Assembly: GCA_016213325.1 (NCBI GenBank)
Contig: JACRAY010000035.1
Coordinates: 62,001 to 126,000 of the forward strand
Direction of reading: 5' to 3'
Source of the DNA: Burkholderiales bacterium
GTDB lineage: Bacteria; Pseudomonadota; Gammaproteobacteria; Burkholderiales; Burkholderiaceae_C
DNA: 64,000 bases
In this document: positions 45,134 through 54,934 of the stretch, in pieces
Numbering within the stretch: the first letter of the stretch is position 1
How the letters are laid out: every line of letters starts with the position of its first letter
Program-made: the position numbers and the translations under genes
The notes under the pieces: model-generated
The model's database searches: none
Told to the model about the DNA's origin: nothing
What the model saw: only the letters and a program-made list of their open reading frames with translations

Positions 45134-45859
45134 TCACTTCCCCAGGGCAGCGGTCCGCGCCAGGTGCACCTGGTGCAGCGTGATCTTGCGCACCTCGGCC
45201 TGGCTGGTCTCGATATGCGCGCGCAGCAGCATCGCGGCCTGGTCGCCGCGCTTGCGCTGGATCGCGCGCAGGATCTTGGCGTGCTCCTCGTAGGTCGTGT
45301 CGATGCGCGCCTGCTTGGTGAAGTCCAGCCGCCGGATGATGCGGATGCGGTCGGTGACGTCGCGGTGCACGCGGGCCATTTCGGCATTGCCCGCTGCGGA
45401 CACCAATGCGCAATGGAATTCCTCGTCCCACTGCGCCACCTGCACCGTGTCGCTGCTGCGTTCGGCCACCGGCACCAGCCAGATGGCGACCAGCTGGTCC
45501 AGCAGTTCACGGTCGACGCGCTGGCCGTCGGTGCACAGCCGGTGCGCCGCCGTCGTCTCCAGCACCATGCGCAGGTCGTACAGCTGCTCGAACTGGTCGA
45601 AGTCGAACGGCAGCACGCGCCAGCCGCTGCGAAACAGCACTTCGACGTAGCCTTCCTGCTGCAGCCGGAACAGCGCCTGGCGCACCGGCGTGCGCGACAC
45701 GCCGAGGCGCTCGCCGATCTCGTTCTCGGTGAAGCGGTCGCCCGGCACCAGGTTGAACTCGGCCACGTCGCGCTTGAGCTGCTCGTAGACCTCGTCGGCG
45801 CGCGAGCGGTGCACATGGGCCACGCGGCGGGGACGGTTGGGTGTGCGCACGGCGTCCAC
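45134..45859 (-). CDS. GntR-family regulator with FCD domain
   Basis: A 241-residue regulator starting at GTG 45859. The winged helix is RADEVYEQLKRDVAEFNLVPGDR and NEIGERLGVSRTPVRQALFRLQQEGYV; the C-terminal FCD ligand domain includes LRMVLETTAAHRL, WDEEFHCALVSAAGNAEM and EEHAKILRAIQRKRGDQAAMLLRAHIE with the His/Asp metal-site residues usual in this family. It is the last gene of the ureide operon (start one base from the end of the hydrolase), so it probably senses a pathway compound and controls the operon, perhaps through the palindrome near 61200. Confidence 0.9.
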   Translation of the reverse strand: MDAVRTPNRPRRVAHVHRSRADEVYEQLKRDVAEFNLVPGDRFTENEIGERLGVSRTPVRQALFRLQQEGYVEVLFRSGWRVLPFDFDQFEQLYDLRMVLETTAAHRLCTDGQRVDRELLDQLVAIWLVPVAERSSDTVQVAQWDEEFHCALVSAAGNAEMARVHRDVTDRIRIIRRLDFTKQARIDTTYEEHAKILRAIQRKRGDQAAMLLRAHIETSQAEVRKITLHQVHLARTAALGK

Positions 45860-45860
45860 T

Positions 45861-46529
45861 CTAGCAGTCCTGCATCGCAGCCAGCAGCTCGCCGCTGGTC
45901 GCGGTCCAGCCGACGATGGCGCCCTGGGCTCGCATCATCTCGATAGCCGCCGTCTTGAACGCCGGGAAGTAACTTTCCGTGCAATCCTCCAGCAGCAGGC
46001 ATTCGTAGCCGCGGTCGTTCGCTTCGCGCATGCTGGTCTGCACGCAGACCTCGGTGGTCACGCCCATGAAGACCAGGTGCGTGACGCCGGCGCGCTGCAG
46101 CTTGTCGTGCAGGAAGGTGGCGTAGAACGCGCCCTTGCCCGGCTTATCGATCTCCCACTCGCCCGGCTGCGGCGCGAGCTCCGCAACGATCTGGTTGCCG
46201 GGCTCGCCGGCCACCAGGATGCGCCCCATCGGCCCCACGTCGCCGATGCGCAGGCGCGGCGCGCCGCGGTTGCGCTTGGCGGGCGGGCAATCCGCAAGGT
46301 CTCCGCGATGCGCTTCGCGCGTGTGCACCACCATGCCGCCCGCTTCGCGCCAGGCGTCCAGCACGCGTCGGCAGGCCGGCACGATGGCCGTGAGCCGGCT
46401 CACGTCGTTGCCCAGGCTCTCGCCGAATCCGCCGGGCTCGACGAAGTCGCGCTGCATGTCGATGATGACCAGCGCCGTGCGCGCGGGCTCGAAGGCAAAG
46501 CCGAAAGGTTGTGCGGCCACCGTGATCAT
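45861..46529 (-). CDS. isochorismatase-family cysteine hydrolase, BiuH paralogue
   Basis: A 222-residue hydrolase with the family catalytic set: Asp24 in [10 protein letters not shown], a Lys in the DKPGKGAFY loop (129 or 132) and Cys162 in [19 protein letters not shown], with the usual cis-peptide before it. It is clearly related to the BiuH-like protein at 48198-48875 but lacks its [10 protein letters not shown]-terminus and differs in the substrate loop. It may act on biuret, a ureidoacid or a related amide. ATGA overlaps the transporter gene upstream (46526-46529), placing it in the same operon. Confidence 0.85.
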   Translation of the reverse strand: MITVAAQPFGFAFEPARTALVIIDMQRDFVEPGGFGESLGNDVSRLTAIVPACRRVLDAWREAGGMVVHTREAHRGDLADCPPAKRNRGAPRLRIGDVGPMGRILVAGEPGNQIVAELAPQPGEWEIDKPGKGAFYATFLHDKLQRAGVTHLVFMGVTTEVCVQTSMREANDRGYECLLLEDCTESYFPAFKTAAIEMMRAQGAIVGWTATSGELLAAMQDC

Positions 46530-48079
46530 GCGCCTTGCTCCGCGGCCGCATGCGCGCCGCCCATGTAACTGCCGATCAGCTGCCGGTCGGCCTGTGCCGC
46601 CGCCACTTCGTGCACGATGCGGCCTTCGCTCATCACGACGATGCGGTCGGCCAGTGCCAGCAGTTCGTCGAGGTCTTCGCTCACCAGCAGCACGCCGCCG
46701 CCGCGCTCGCGCACGGCGCGGATGCGCGCGTGGATTTCCTCGACGGCCGCAAAGTCCAGGCCGAACACCGGGTTGGCGGCGACCAGCACGTTGATGTCGC
46801 CGGCCAGCTCGCGCGCCAGCACGGCACGCTGCACGTTGCCGCCCGACAGGCTGCGGATCGGCGCGTCCTCGCTGCGCGTCTTGACGCCGTACGCGGCGAT
46901 CCACTCACGCGCGCGTGCGCGCCAGGCGTCGAAGCGTAGCAGCCCGCCTCGCGCCAGCGGTGCGCGGTCGAAGTCGCGCAGCGCCATGTTCTCGGCCACG
47001 CTCAGGTCGGCCACGCAGGCACTTCGCAGCGGCTCTTCGGGCAGGCTGCGCACCTTCAGGCGGTGGTTCTCCTCGCGCCGCGCCGAATACGGCTCGCCCA
47101 TCACGCGCACGGTGCCGGCCGTGCGTTCGCGCTGGCCGACCAGCGCCTCCACCATCTCACGCTGGCCGTTGCCCGAGACACCCGCGATGCCGAGGATCTC
47201 GCCGGCGCGCACGGTGAGGGCAGCCGCATCGACCGCCAGCGTGCCGCGGTCGCCCATGACGCGCAGGCCGGCCACTTCGAGCACGGTGGCCGAATCCGCT
47301 GCCATGGCGCTGGCCGCATGCGGGGCACCGGTTTCCTCGGCCACCGCCCGCTCGCCCGCGTCGCCCACCATCGCCTGTGCCAGCCGCTGCGGGTCGGTAG
47401 AGGCGACGGACGCGTGCAGCACGGCGCGCCCGCGGCGCAGCACCGTCACCGCGTCGGCGTAGGCCATCACCTCGCGGAATTTGTGCGTGATGAGCAGCAC
47501 GGTGCACAAGCCGGCGCGCGCGAACTCCCGCACGTGGCCCAGCACTTCGTCGGCCTCCTGCGGCGTGAGCACCGAGGTCGGCTCGTCCAGGATCAGCAGG
47601 CGCGGCTTCAGGTACAGCTGCTTCAGCAGTTCGAGCTTCTGCTTCTCCCCGGCCGCCAGTTCGGCCGGCCGCGCGTCGAGGTCGAGCCGGAACGGGGTGG
47701 TGGAAAGAAAGGCGCACAGCTCCGCGCGCTTGGCCTTCCAATCGATCACCGCTGTCGTGCGGCCGCCGGCCAGCAACAGGTTCTCGGCCACCGACATGCC
47801 CGGCGCCAGCGTGAAGTGCTGGTACACCATGCCGATGCCCAGGGACCGCGCGAGCACCGGCGTGGGAATCTCATGCTCGCGGCCGTCGGTGAGGATGCTG
47901 CCTTCCTCGGCCGTATGGAAGCCCGCGATGCACTTCACAAGCGTGCTCTTGCCCGCGCCGTTCTCGCCCAGCAGCGCATGCACCGTGCCCGGTGCCACTT
48001 TCAGCGTCACGCGGTCGAGCGCCGTGAAAGCGCCGAAGCGCTTGGTGAGCTCGTAGGTCTCGAGCGCCATGGCCTTCAT
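46526..48079 (-). CDS. ABC transporter ATP-binding protein (RbsA/YufO-like, two NBDs)
   Basis: A 517-residue double ATPase. NBD1 has Walker [19 protein letters not shown], the signature [14 protein letters not shown] and Walker [17 protein letters not shown]2 has the degenerate Walker [15 protein letters not shown], signature [17 protein letters not shown] and [12 protein letters not shown]. This form serves BMP/nucleoside-type importers whose permeases and binding protein are encoded at 48877-51978. Start 48079 was used; ATG 48070 is an alternative. A 106-bp palindromic element separates it from biuH. Confidence 0.92.
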   Translation of the reverse strand: MKAMALETYELTKRFGAFTALDRVTLKVAPGTVHALLGENGAGKSTLVKCIAGFHTAEEGSILTDGREHEIPTPVLARSLGIGMVYQHFTLAPGMSVAENLLLAGGRTTAVIDWKAKRAELCAFLSTTPFRLDLDARPAELAAGEKQKLELLKQLYLKPRLLILDEPTSVLTPQEADEVLGHVREFARAGLCTVLLITHKFREVMAYADAVTVLRRGRAVLHASVASTDPQRLAQAMVGDAGERAVAEETGAPHAASAMAADSATVLEVAGLRVMGDRGTLAVDAAALTVRAGEILGIAGVSGNGQREMVEALVGQRERTAGTVRVMGEPYSARREENHRLKVRSLPEEPLRSACVADLSVAENMALRDFDRAPLARGGLLRFDAWRARAREWIAAYGVKTRSEDAPIRSLSGGNVQRAVLARELAGDINVLVAANPVFGLDFAAVEEIHARIRAVRERGGGVLLVSEDLDELLALADRIVVMSEGRIVHEVAAAQADRQLIGSYMGGAHAAAEQGA

Positions 48080-48082
48080 GGT

Positions 48083-48188
48083 TTGTCATTGCGGGCTCGA
48101 CCCGCAATCCATTCCAAGGCGTCGACGCGCCACCATGGATCCCCCCGGATCAGGTCCGGGGCAGGCTTCGTCAAGCCCGGGATGACAA
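48083..48188. repeat. REP-like palindromic intergenic element
   Basis: The 118-bp gap between biuH and the ATPase gene is filled by a 106-bp unit ending in inverted TTGTCAT/ATGACAA termini. It holds GCGGG...CCCGC and TCCGG/CCGGA-type internal stems, the look of REP/small mobile palindromes common in Proteobacteria. It interrupts an otherwise overlapping operon. Confidence 0.65.
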
Positions 48189-48197
48189 TCGGGATCA

Positions 48198-48875
48198 TCA
48201 CAGCGCGTCCAGCACGGCTGCCGAGGTGGCATGCGCGCCGAACACCCCGTGCTGCATGGTGACCATCTTCAGCGCCGCCTCGTGGTTGCCGCGGTCGGTG
48301 GCCGCCGTGCAGTCCGCGAGCAGCAGGCATTCGAAGCCGCGGTCGTTGGCCTCGCGCATCGTCGTGTGCACGCACACGTCGGTGGTGATGCCGGTGAGGA
48401 TCAGGTTGGCGATGCCGCGCGTGCGCAAGACCAGCTCGAGGTCGGTGGCGCAGAACGAGCCCTTGCCCGGCTTGTCGATGATGACCTCGCCCGGCAGCGG
48501 CGCGAGTTCGGGAATGATCTCCCAGCCCGGTTCACCGCGCACCAGGATGCGGCCGCAAGGCCCGTCGTCGCCGATGCCGGCGCCGATCTGCCGCGAGCGC
48601 CAGCGCTTGTTGGCCGGCAGGTCCGACAGGTCGGGGCGGTGGCCTTCGCGCGTGTGCATCACCGCGTAGCCGTGCTTGCGCATCGCGGCCATCAGTCTTT
48701 TCAGCGGCTCTATGGGCGCGCGCGTGAGCGAGATGTCGTAGCCCATCTTGTCGACGTAGCCGCCATGGCCGCAGAAGTCGGTCTGCATGTCGATCACGAT
48801 GAGCGCGGTGTTGGCCGGCCTGAAATCGCCGTTGTACGGCCAGGGATACGGGTTGGCTTCGACGAATCGTTCCAT
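48198..48875 (-). CDS. biuH: biuret amidohydrolase-like cysteine hydrolase
   Basis: A 225-residue isochorismatase-family enzyme. Catalytic residues are Asp29 ([17 protein letters not shown]), a Lys in [12 protein letters not shown] (135 or 138) and Cys168 ([19 protein letters not shown]). The NPYPWPYNG start, [36 protein letters not shown] and the CATDLELVL segment agree with what is known of Rhizobium BiuH, which hydrolyses biuret to allophanate and ammonia. AtzF, encoded in the same operon, would finish allophanate. The call rests on recalled family features, not a database search. Confidence 0.82.
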   Translation of the reverse strand: MERFVEANPYPWPYNGDFRPANTALIVIDMQTDFCGHGGYVDKMGYDISLTRAPIEPLKRLMAAMRKHGYAVMHTREGHRPDLSDLPANKRWRSRQIGAGIGDDGPCGRILVRGEPGWEIIPELAPLPGEVIIDKPGKGSFCATDLELVLRTRGIANLILTGITTDVCVHTTMREANDRGFECLLLADCTAATDRGNHEAALKMVTMQHGVFGAHATSAAVLDAL

Positions 48876-48876
48876 G

Positions 48877-49794
48877 TCACCTCGCGGAGAGTTCGCCCGG
48901 GCTGCCCGCGGCGAGCTGGCCCGGCTTGCAGCTCAGGACCAGGATCACCAGCGTCAGCGCGTAGGGCACGATGTTGAACAGGTGGTAGCCCCAGCCCACG
49001 CCGATCGACTGCAGCGCAGGCCCGATGGCCCCGGCGCCGCCGAACAGCAGCGCCGCGCCCACGCAGCGCAGAGGGCTCCAGCGCGCGAAGATCACCAGCG
49101 CCACGGCGATCAGGCCCTGGCCGCTGGAAATGCCTTCGTTCCAGCTGCCCGGGTAGAACAGCGTGAGGCAGGCGCCACCGAGTCCGGCCACCATGCCGCC
49201 GGCGGCGGTGGCGGCAACGCGCAGGCCGCCCACCGAGTAGCCGAGCGCGCGCGTGGCGTTCGCGGAGTCGCCCGCCATGCGCACCAGCAGGCCCGCGCGC
49301 GTGTGGGCGAAGGCCCACCACAGCGCGCCGGCCAGCAGCAAGCCGACGGGCACCAGCGGGTTCACTTGCAGCGCTGCCTTGATCACGGGCGAGCTGGCAA
49401 AGGCCCCGAGCTCGATCGGGGGCAGCTGCGGCGCCTGCGGCTGGATCAGCGGCTTGCCGAGGTAGAAGGCGAGCCCGGTGCCCAGCATCATCAGCGCGAT
49501 GCCGGTGGCGATGTCGTTGACGCGCGGCAGCGAGCACAGCAGGCCGTGCAGCGTGGCGAGCGCCGCACCGGCCAGCATCCCGACAAGCACACCGATCCAC
49601 GCCGAACCGCTGAACCAGGCGCCGCCGAAGGCCGCCATGGCCGACAGCACCAGCACGCCCTCGAGCCCCAGGTTGATGCGGCCGGCCTTTTCTGTGATGC
49701 ATTCGCCGAGGCTCACGAAGAGGAAGGGTGCGCCCACGCGCAGCGCACCGCCGAGGATGCCGAAGACGAGGGCGATGACCTGGTCGCTGGTCAT
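48877..49794 (-). CDS. BMP/nucleoside-type ABC transporter permease
   Basis: A 305-residue permease with about eight to nine membrane helices. It starts [46 protein letters not shown] (first part given as [14 protein letters not shown]), a motif of the YufQ/RbsC-like nucleoside permeases. It partners the permease encoded just upstream (ATGA overlap at 49791-49794), the ATPase at 46526 and the binding protein at 50872. It ends one base before the biuH start. Confidence 0.92.
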   Translation of the reverse strand: MTSDQVIALVFGILGGALRVGAPFLFVSLGECITEKAGRINLGLEGVLVLSAMAAFGGAWFSGSAWIGVLVGMLAGAALATLHGLLCSLPRVNDIATGIALMMLGTGLAFYLGKPLIQPQAPQLPPIELGAFASSPVIKAALQVNPLVPVGLLLAGALWWAFAHTRAGLLVRMAGDSANATRALGYSVGGLRVAATAAGGMVAGLGGACLTLFYPGSWNEGISSGQGLIAVALVIFARWSPLRCVGAALLFGGAGAIGPALQSIGVGWGYHLFNIVPYALTLVILVLSCKPGQLAAGSPGELSAR

Positions 49795-50861
49795 GCGGCA
49801 GCTCCGGCCAACACGGGCGCTGGCGGCGTGATGCCGATGACTTTCTGCCACACGCGGCGCCAGTCGACGTCGCGCAGCGACTCGCTCGCGAGGATCAGCA
49901 CGAAGGCGATGCCCTGCAGCACCAGCACCGAAGCGTCGGGCAGGCCCAGCCGGCGTTGCAGCAGGCTGCCGGCGGCACCGAAGCCGCCGAACAGGATGGC
50001 CACCGGGATGATCGCGAGCGGCTGGTGCCGCGCCATGAAGGCGACCAGGATGCCGGCGTAGCCGTAGCCCGCGATGAGCGAGGCATTCGCGCTCGTGTGC
50101 ACGGCCGCGACCTCCACGGCACCGGCGAGCCCCGCGCACGCGCCGCCGAGCGCGCACGCCAGCAGGACGAGGCGCGATGCGGGCAGCCCGACGAGTTGTG
50201 CCGCGCGCAGGTTGCCGCCCACCACGCGCACCGAAAAGCCCGAAGGCGTCCAGCGCAGCCACACGGCGGCCGCGATGCAGGCCAGCACGCCCATCACCAG
50301 CCCCCAGTGCACGTCGGAACCCGCGATGCCACCGATACGCAGGCTGTCGGCGATGGCGTGCGTGGACGGCTTGTTCAGGCTGGACGGGTCGCGCAGCGGC
50401 CCTTCGACGATGTGCTTGAACAGGCCGATGGCCACGTAGGCCAGCAAAAGGCTGCTGATGGTCTCGTTGACGCCGCGCCACTGGCGCAGCCAGCCGGCCA
50501 GTGCGATCCAGCCGGCGCCGATGACGGCGCCGGCAAGGCAGACCAGCACGCTGCCCGCCATGCCACCGAGGAAGGGCACACCGTGCGCCAGCGCCGCAGC
50601 GGCCAGCCCCCCCAGCACCACGGCGCCTTCACCCCCGATTACTACCAGCCCCGCGCGTGCGGGAAGCACAAGGCACAGCGCCGTGAGCATCAGCGGCGCG
50701 GCGCGCTGCAGCGTGTTCTGCCACGAGAACCAGTCGCCGAAGGCCCCCTTGAACAGGATGGCCCAGGCATCGACCGGGCTCGCGCCGGCGAAGGCCACGA
50801 ACACGCCGAACAGCAGCAGCGCGGCGGCGAGCGCGGCAATCGATAGGAAGAAACTGCGCAT
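49791..50861 (-). CDS. BMP/nucleoside-type ABC transporter permease (YufP-like)
   Basis: A 356-residue permease with an N-terminal helix (FFLSIAALAAALLLFGVFVAF) and about eight to ten more. LVLPARAGLVVIGGEGAVVLGG and VVGGNLRAAQLVGLPASR are characteristic of the second permease of YufOPQ/BmpA-type importers. It forms a heterodimer with the product of the next gene (4-base overlap). It begins ten bases after the binding-protein gene ends. Confidence 0.92.
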   Translation of the reverse strand: MRSFFLSIAALAAALLLFGVFVAFAGASPVDAWAILFKGAFGDWFSWQNTLQRAAPLMLTALCLVLPARAGLVVIGGEGAVVLGGLAAAALAHGVPFLGGMAGSVLVCLAGAVIGAGWIALAGWLRQWRGVNETISSLLLAYVAIGLFKHIVEGPLRDPSSLNKPSTHAIADSLRIGGIAGSDVHWGLVMGVLACIAAAVWLRWTPSGFSVRVVGGNLRAAQLVGLPASRLVLLACALGGACAGLAGAVEVAAVHTSANASLIAGYGYAGILVAFMARHQPLAIIPVAILFGGFGAAGSLLQRRLGLPDASVLVLQGIAFVLILASESLRDVDWRRVWQKVIGITPPAPVLAGAAA

Positions 50862-50871
50862 GCCCCGGACT

Positions 50872-51978
50872 TCAGGCGCTGCCGATCACCCCTTCGACCA
50901 GGTAGTTCATCTTCTCCAGCTCCAGGTCAGTCTGCTTCAGCGTCTTGCCGGCCGCGATCACCACGTTGCCCTTGTTGTCCTTCAGCGCGCCCTTGAAGAT
51001 GTCGAACTTGCCAGCGACCATTTCCGCCTTGATCGCATCGGCCTGCTTCTTCGCCGCGTCGGACACCGCCGGTCCGTAAGCCGACATCTTGACGAAGCCT
51101 TCCTTCAGGCCGCCGCGCACGAAGTTGGGATGCGGCTTGCCGCTGCGCGCCGCCTCGATGAAGGTGGTGTAGGCCGTCAGCCAGTTCCACTCGGCGCCAG
51201 TCAGGTAGGCCTGCGGCGCCAGCTTGGCTTGGCTCGCGTGGTAGCCGCACACCATCTTGCCCCGCTTGGCCGCGGTCTCCACCACCACCTTGGGACCGTC
51301 GACGTGCATCGTGAACACGTCCACACCTTGGTCTGCCAGGCTGTTGGTGGCCTCGGCTTCCTTGACGGGCATCGACCAGTCACCGGTGAAGATCACCTGC
51401 GTGGTGATGCCCGGCTTGGCCGAGCGCGCGCCCATGGTGAAGGCGTTGATGTTGCGCAGCACCTGCGGGATCGGCTTGGCGGCGATGAAGCCGAGCTTGC
51501 CGCTCTTGCTCATGTGCCCGGCCACCACGCCGTTGAGGTACTGGCACTCGTCGATGTAGCCGAAGTAGCTGGCCGCGTTCTTCGGGTGCTTGCCGTCGGT
51601 CCACATGCCGCCGCAATGCGCGAAGCGCACGTTGGGGTTCTTGCCGGCGAGCGCCAGCATGTGCGGGTCGAAGTAGCCGAACGAGGTGGGGAACAGCAGC
51701 GCCGCGCCGTCCTGCGCGATCATGCCCTGCATGGTCTTCTGCACGGCCGCGGTCTCGGGCACGTTCTCTTCCTCGACCACCTTCACGCCCGCCATCTTCT
51801 TCAGCGCGGCGGCTGCTTCGGCCTGGGCCTGGTTGTAGCCGTAGTCGTCGCGCGGGCCGACGTAGATGACGCCCACGGTGATGGGCTTGGCCTGCGCGAA
51901 GGCAAAGGGTGCGGTGCCCGCAGCCCCGAGGGCGGCTAGCGTCTTCAGGGTCTCGCGGCGGTTGAACGGCTGGCTCAT
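50872..51978 (-). CDS. BMP-family substrate-binding lipoprotein-like periplasmic protein
   Basis: A 368-residue binding protein. The N-terminal NRRETLKTLAALGAAGTAPFAFAQ looks like a Tat signal. The mature part has ITVGVIYVGPRDDYGYNQAQ, NPNVRFAHCGGMW and VDVFTMHVDGPKVVVETAAKRG, the fold and order of BMP-family proteins that bind purine nucleosides or related ureides. No lipobox cysteine follows the signal. AGGAG lies six bases before ATG 51978; the longer frame to 52023 lacks a signal start. It delivers substrate to the two permeases. Confidence 0.9.
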   Translation of the reverse strand: MSQPFNRRETLKTLAALGAAGTAPFAFAQAKPITVGVIYVGPRDDYGYNQAQAEAAAALKKMAGVKVVEEENVPETAAVQKTMQGMIAQDGAALLFPTSFGYFDPHMLALAGKNPNVRFAHCGGMWTDGKHPKNAASYFGYIDECQYLNGVVAGHMSKSGKLGFIAAKPIPQVLRNINAFTMGARSAKPGITTQVIFTGDWSMPVKEAEATNSLADQGVDVFTMHVDGPKVVVETAAKRGKMVCGYHASQAKLAPQAYLTGAEWNWLTAYTTFIEAARSGKPHPNFVRGGLKEGFVKMSAYGPAVSDAAKKQADAIKAEMVAGKFDIFKGALKDNKGNVVIAAGKTLKQTDLELEKMNYLVEGVIGSA

Positions 51979-52015
51979 TTCTCTCTCCTCAGAGCGGGTT
52001 GGTGAAAGGGGTTCG

Positions 52016-52393
52016 TCATGCAAGCAGGGACACGTGCGCGGCCACCACGCGCCAGCCCTCGGGCGTGCGCAGCCAGGCCTGGCTCTGGCGTCCGGTCTTG
52101 GTGCCGCCCGCGCGGCGGAATTCGATGTTGGCGGTGGCGAAGTCGCGCCCGTAGGTGGTGATCACCTTGCGCAGGATCTCGCGCGCGAGCCCCTGTGCAG
52201 GCCGCGCGGCGCGGAACGCCGCGATCTCGTCGAAGCCGTACAGGTTTTCGCCGACGCCGTAGCGCAGCGTGTGCGGGCTGTTCCAGAACAGCTCGTCGAG
52301 TACCGCGACGTCGTTGCCGACGAGCGCCTGCTCGTAGCGCTCGAACACGGCCTCCACTTCGGCCAGCACCTCGGGCCGGTTGATCTCTGTCAT
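52016..52393 (-). CDS. atzH: AtzH-like (DUF3225/HpxZ) NTF2-fold protein
   Basis: A 125-residue protein beginning [24 protein letters not shown] with [31 protein letters not shown] and [18 protein letters not shown]-like strands, ending [12 protein letters not shown]. This is the SnoaL-like AtzH/HpxZ family, found next to AtzE/HpxY and AtzG/HpxX in cyanuric acid and hypoxanthine/ureide pathways. AtzH has been proposed to act on 1,3-dicarboxyurea. Its ATG overlaps the AtzE stop (ATGA 52390-52393), as expected for a linked set. Confidence 0.82.
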   Translation of the reverse strand: MTEINRPEVLAEVEAVFERYEQALVGNDVAVLDELFWNSPHTLRYGVGENLYGFDEIAAFRAARPAQGLAREILRKVITTYGRDFATANIEFRRAGGTKTGRQSQAWLRTPEGWRVVAAHVSLLA

Positions 52394-53733
52394 AGCGCAG
52401 GCTCCTTGCAGTGCGCGACACCGGCGTCCTGCAACGCCTGCGCCGCACGCAGGCAGATGTCTTCGCGCCAGGGTGCAGCGATCAGCTGCACGCCGATCGG
52501 CAGCCCGCCCGTGCCGTCCGGCCACATAGGCGCCACTGCCACCGGGCAGCCGGCGAACGACACCGGTTGCGTGAGCAGGCCCATCGCCGGGCGGCTGGGC
52601 TGCTTCACGCCGTTGATGTCGAGCCAGTCGGTGCCGATGGGCGGGGCAGCCACCGGCGTCGCCGGTGCAATGAGCAGGTCCCAATGCCGGAACAGCTCGT
52701 TGACTGCATCGCGATACACGCGACGGAAACGCTGCGCGCGCAGGTACCAGTGCGCGGGCTGCAATGCACCCGAGATGAAGCGATCGACCGACAGCGGCTC
52801 GAAGTCCTGCGCTCGCGTACGCAGGTCCTCCAGGTGCAGGCTGCCGCCTTCGCTGGCGGTAATGATGAAAGCCGCGGCGCGGCCGAGCCCGGCCTGCGGC
52901 CAGTCCACTTCGTCACTTGCGCCCAGTGCCTGGGCGACAGCGTGGGCCGCCGCCTGGGCGGGCGCGGTGGCGTTGGTGTGGAAGTAGCCGCCCAGCACGC
53001 CGATGCGCAGGCCGGAGATGCCCGCGCCGAGGCGCGGCAAAACAGGCTGCACGCGCGGCGCATGGCAGCCCGGGTCGTGCGGGTCGGGGCCCTGCATCGC
53101 GTCATAGGCGAGCGCGAGCGTCTCCACGCTGTCGGCCAGCGGGCCGAGGTGGTCGAGGCTGTGCACGAAAGGATAGGTGCCGCGGCGCGACAGGCGCCCG
53201 AAGGTGGGCTTCAAGCCCCACACACCGCAGAGCGATGCCGGCACGCGGATCGAGCCGTTGGTGTCGGAGCCCAGCGCCAGCGGCACTTGGCGTGCCGCGA
53301 CAGCGGCGCCGGAGCCTCCCGACGATCCGCCCGACATGCGGGAGAGGTCGTGCGGGTTGCGCGTGGGACCGTAGTGCGTGTTCTCGGTGGTGAAGCCGTA
53401 GGCGTACTCGTCCATGTTGAGCGTGCCCAGCAACACGGCACCTGCTGCCTTCAGGCGCTGCACCAGCACGGCGTCGGCCGTGGCGACGGGCATCCCACGA
53501 TTGATCTTCGAGCCGGCGAGCGTCGTCACGCCCTCCACGTCGAACAGGTTCTTCACCGCAAACGGCACACCCGCCAGCGGCGGCAGGGTTTCGCCGCGCG
53601 CGCGCCTGGCATCGACCGCGTCGGCCTCGGCCCGTGCGCGGCTGACAGTGCGCTCAGTGAATGCATTGACTTGCGCCTCGGTCGCTTCGATGCGCGCGAT
53701 GGCTGCCTCGCAGGCTTCGCGGGCGGACTTCAT
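52390..53733 (-). CDS. atzE: AtzE-like amidase (1-carboxybiuret hydrolase catalytic subunit)
   Basis: A 447-residue amidase-signature enzyme with the Ser-cisSer-Lys triad: Lys61 ([12 protein letters not shown]), cis-Ser137 in [13 protein letters not shown] and nucleophile Ser161 in [13 protein letters not shown]. Family amidases are many, but the neighbours AtzG (ATGA overlap at 53730-53733) and AtzH identify this as the AtzE type, which hydrolyses 1-carboxybiuret to 1,3-dicarboxyurea. Residues 110-125 ([18 protein letters not shown]) match the AtzE-like subgroup. HpxY-like ureide amidase is an alternative label. Confidence 0.85.
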   Translation of the reverse strand: MKSAREACEAAIARIEATEAQVNAFTERTVSRARAEADAVDARRARGETLPPLAGVPFAVKNLFDVEGVTTLAGSKINRGMPVATADAVLVQRLKAAGAVLLGTLNMDEYAYGFTTENTHYGPTRNPHDLSRMSGGSSGGSGAAVAARQVPLALGSDTNGSIRVPASLCGVWGLKPTFGRLSRRGTYPFVHSLDHLGPLADSVETLALAYDAMQGPDPHDPGCHAPRVQPVLPRLGAGISGLRIGVLGGYFHTNATAPAQAAAHAVAQALGASDEVDWPQAGLGRAAAFIITASEGGSLHLEDLRTRAQDFEPLSVDRFISGALQPAHWYLRAQRFRRVYRDAVNELFRHWDLLIAPATPVAAPPIGTDWLDINGVKQPSRPAMGLLTQPVSFAGCPVAVAPMWPDGTGGLPIGVQLIAAPWREDICLRAAQALQDAGVAHCKEPAL

Positions 53734-53939
53734 GAGGGGTCCTCCGCGGGGAAGGGCGCGCTCTGGTAGATCTCGGCCAGTTCGTGCTCCGGCGCCAGCG
53801 GCGCCTGCTCCAGCAGCTTCGCGATGCCGAACGTGCGGGCGAAGTGCTGCGCAACGGCCGCTGCACGGGCTTCGTCCAGCGGCAAGCCCACGGCCTGCGC
53901 AGCGGATTTCACGTACTGGAGGACTTCGGCTTCTTCCAT
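53730..53939 (-). CDS. atzG: AtzG-like (DUF4089) small amidase subunit
   Basis: A 69-residue helical protein ([25 protein letters not shown]...[11 protein letters not shown]...[19 protein letters not shown]) of the DUF4089 family. AtzG forms a complex with AtzE and is needed for its activity, resembling the GatC-GatA pairing. It overlaps atzE by four bases. It follows the ABC ATPase gene by two bases. Confidence 0.82.
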   Translation of the reverse strand: MEEAEVLQYVKSAAQAVGLPLDEARAAAVAQHFARTFGIAKLLEQAPLAPEHELAEIYQSAPFPAEDPS

Positions 53940-53941
53940 GG

Positions 53942-54934
53942 CTAGAACCCGGGCAGGTGGTCGATGTGGTGGCAGGCCACGTGGTGGTCGGCGCCGATGG
54001 CACGCAACGGCGGCACCCGCGTCTCGCATTCGGGCGTGCCGTGCGGGCAGCGCCCCATGAAGCTGCAGCGCGCCACCGGCTCGGCGCCGTGCATCTGGAT
54101 CGGGCTTTGCGGCTCGCCGGGCAGCAGGTGCTGCAGGGCGTCGTGGCCCGAGCCGGGCACCGACGCCGCCAGCGCCCGCGTGTACGGATGTCGCGGCTTG
54201 GCGAACACTTCGGCGGCCGGCCCGCTTTCGACGATGCGCCCGAGGTACATCACGAGTACGCGGTCGCACAGCAGGCGCACCACGTTGAGGTCGTGCGACA
54301 CGAACAGGAAGCTCATGCCCAGCTCGCGCTGCAGCGTGGCCAGCAATTGCAGGATGACGACCTGCACCGACACGTCGAGCGCCGCCGTCGGCTCGTCCAG
54401 CACCAGCAGGCGCGGCCGCAGCACCGCTGCGCGCGCGATGCCGACGCGTGCCTTCTGGCCACCGGAGAGCTGGTGCGGAAAGCGCGGCAGCAACTCCTGC
54501 GGCAAGCCGGTGAGCCGCGCGATCTCTTCGACCTGCCGGCGCACTTCGTCCGCATCCTTCACGCCGGCCAGCAGGCGCACCGGCTCGGCGATGGTGTCGA
54601 AGGCGGTGTAGCGCGGGTTCAGGCTGTCGTGCGCGTCCTGGAACACCATCTGCACGTCGCGCCGCGACTTGTGGTCGGGCATCAGGTCGGGCGCGACCAG
54701 TGCAAGGTCGGCGCCGAGGAAGCGCACCTGGCCGTCGCTCACCGGCAGCGTGCGTGTGAGCAGCCGCACCAGCGTGGACTTGCCGCAGCCGGACTCGCCG
54801 ACCAGCCCCACGGTTTCGCCCGCCTCGATGCGGAAGCTCACGCCGTCGACCGCATGCAGCATGCCCTTGCCGCCCGGCGTCTTCACCTGGAAGCGCTTGG
54901 CCAGGTCCATCACTTCGAGCAGGGCGGCCGTCAC
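53942..54934 (-). CDS. oligopeptide-type ABC transporter ATP-binding protein (OppF/DppF-like)
   Basis: A 330-residue ATPase starting at GTG 54934. Walker A is [17 protein letters not shown], the signature [14 protein letters not shown], and Walker [18 protein letters not shown]. The C-terminal oligopeptide-transporter motif ([27 protein letters not shown]) confirms the Opp/Dpp family. It partners the OppD-like ATPase encoded upstream with a four-base GTGA overlap. Confidence 0.93.
   Translation of the reverse strand: MTAALLEVMDLAKRFQVKTPGGKGMLHAVDGVSFRIEAGETVGLVGESGCGKSTLVRLLTRTLPVSDGQVRFLGADLALVAPDLMPDHKSRRDVQMVFQDAHDSLNPRYTAFDTIAEPVRLLAGVKDADEVRRQVEEIARLTGLPQELLPRFPHQLSGGQKARVGIARAAVLRPRLLVLDEPTAALDVSVQVVILQLLATLQRELGMSFLFVSHDLNVVRLLCDRVLVMYLGRIVESGPAAEVFAKPRHPYTRALAASVPGSGHDALQHLLPGEPQSPIQMHGAEPVARCSFMGRCPHGTPECETRVPPLRAIGADHHVACHHIDHLPGF

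Noticed and set aside
48198-48875. Nicotinamidase or isochorismatase identity for the cysteine hydrolase.
   Set aside because: The NPYPWPYNG start and the [17 protein letters not shown] loop fit the biuret hydrolase type, and the operon holds AtzF.
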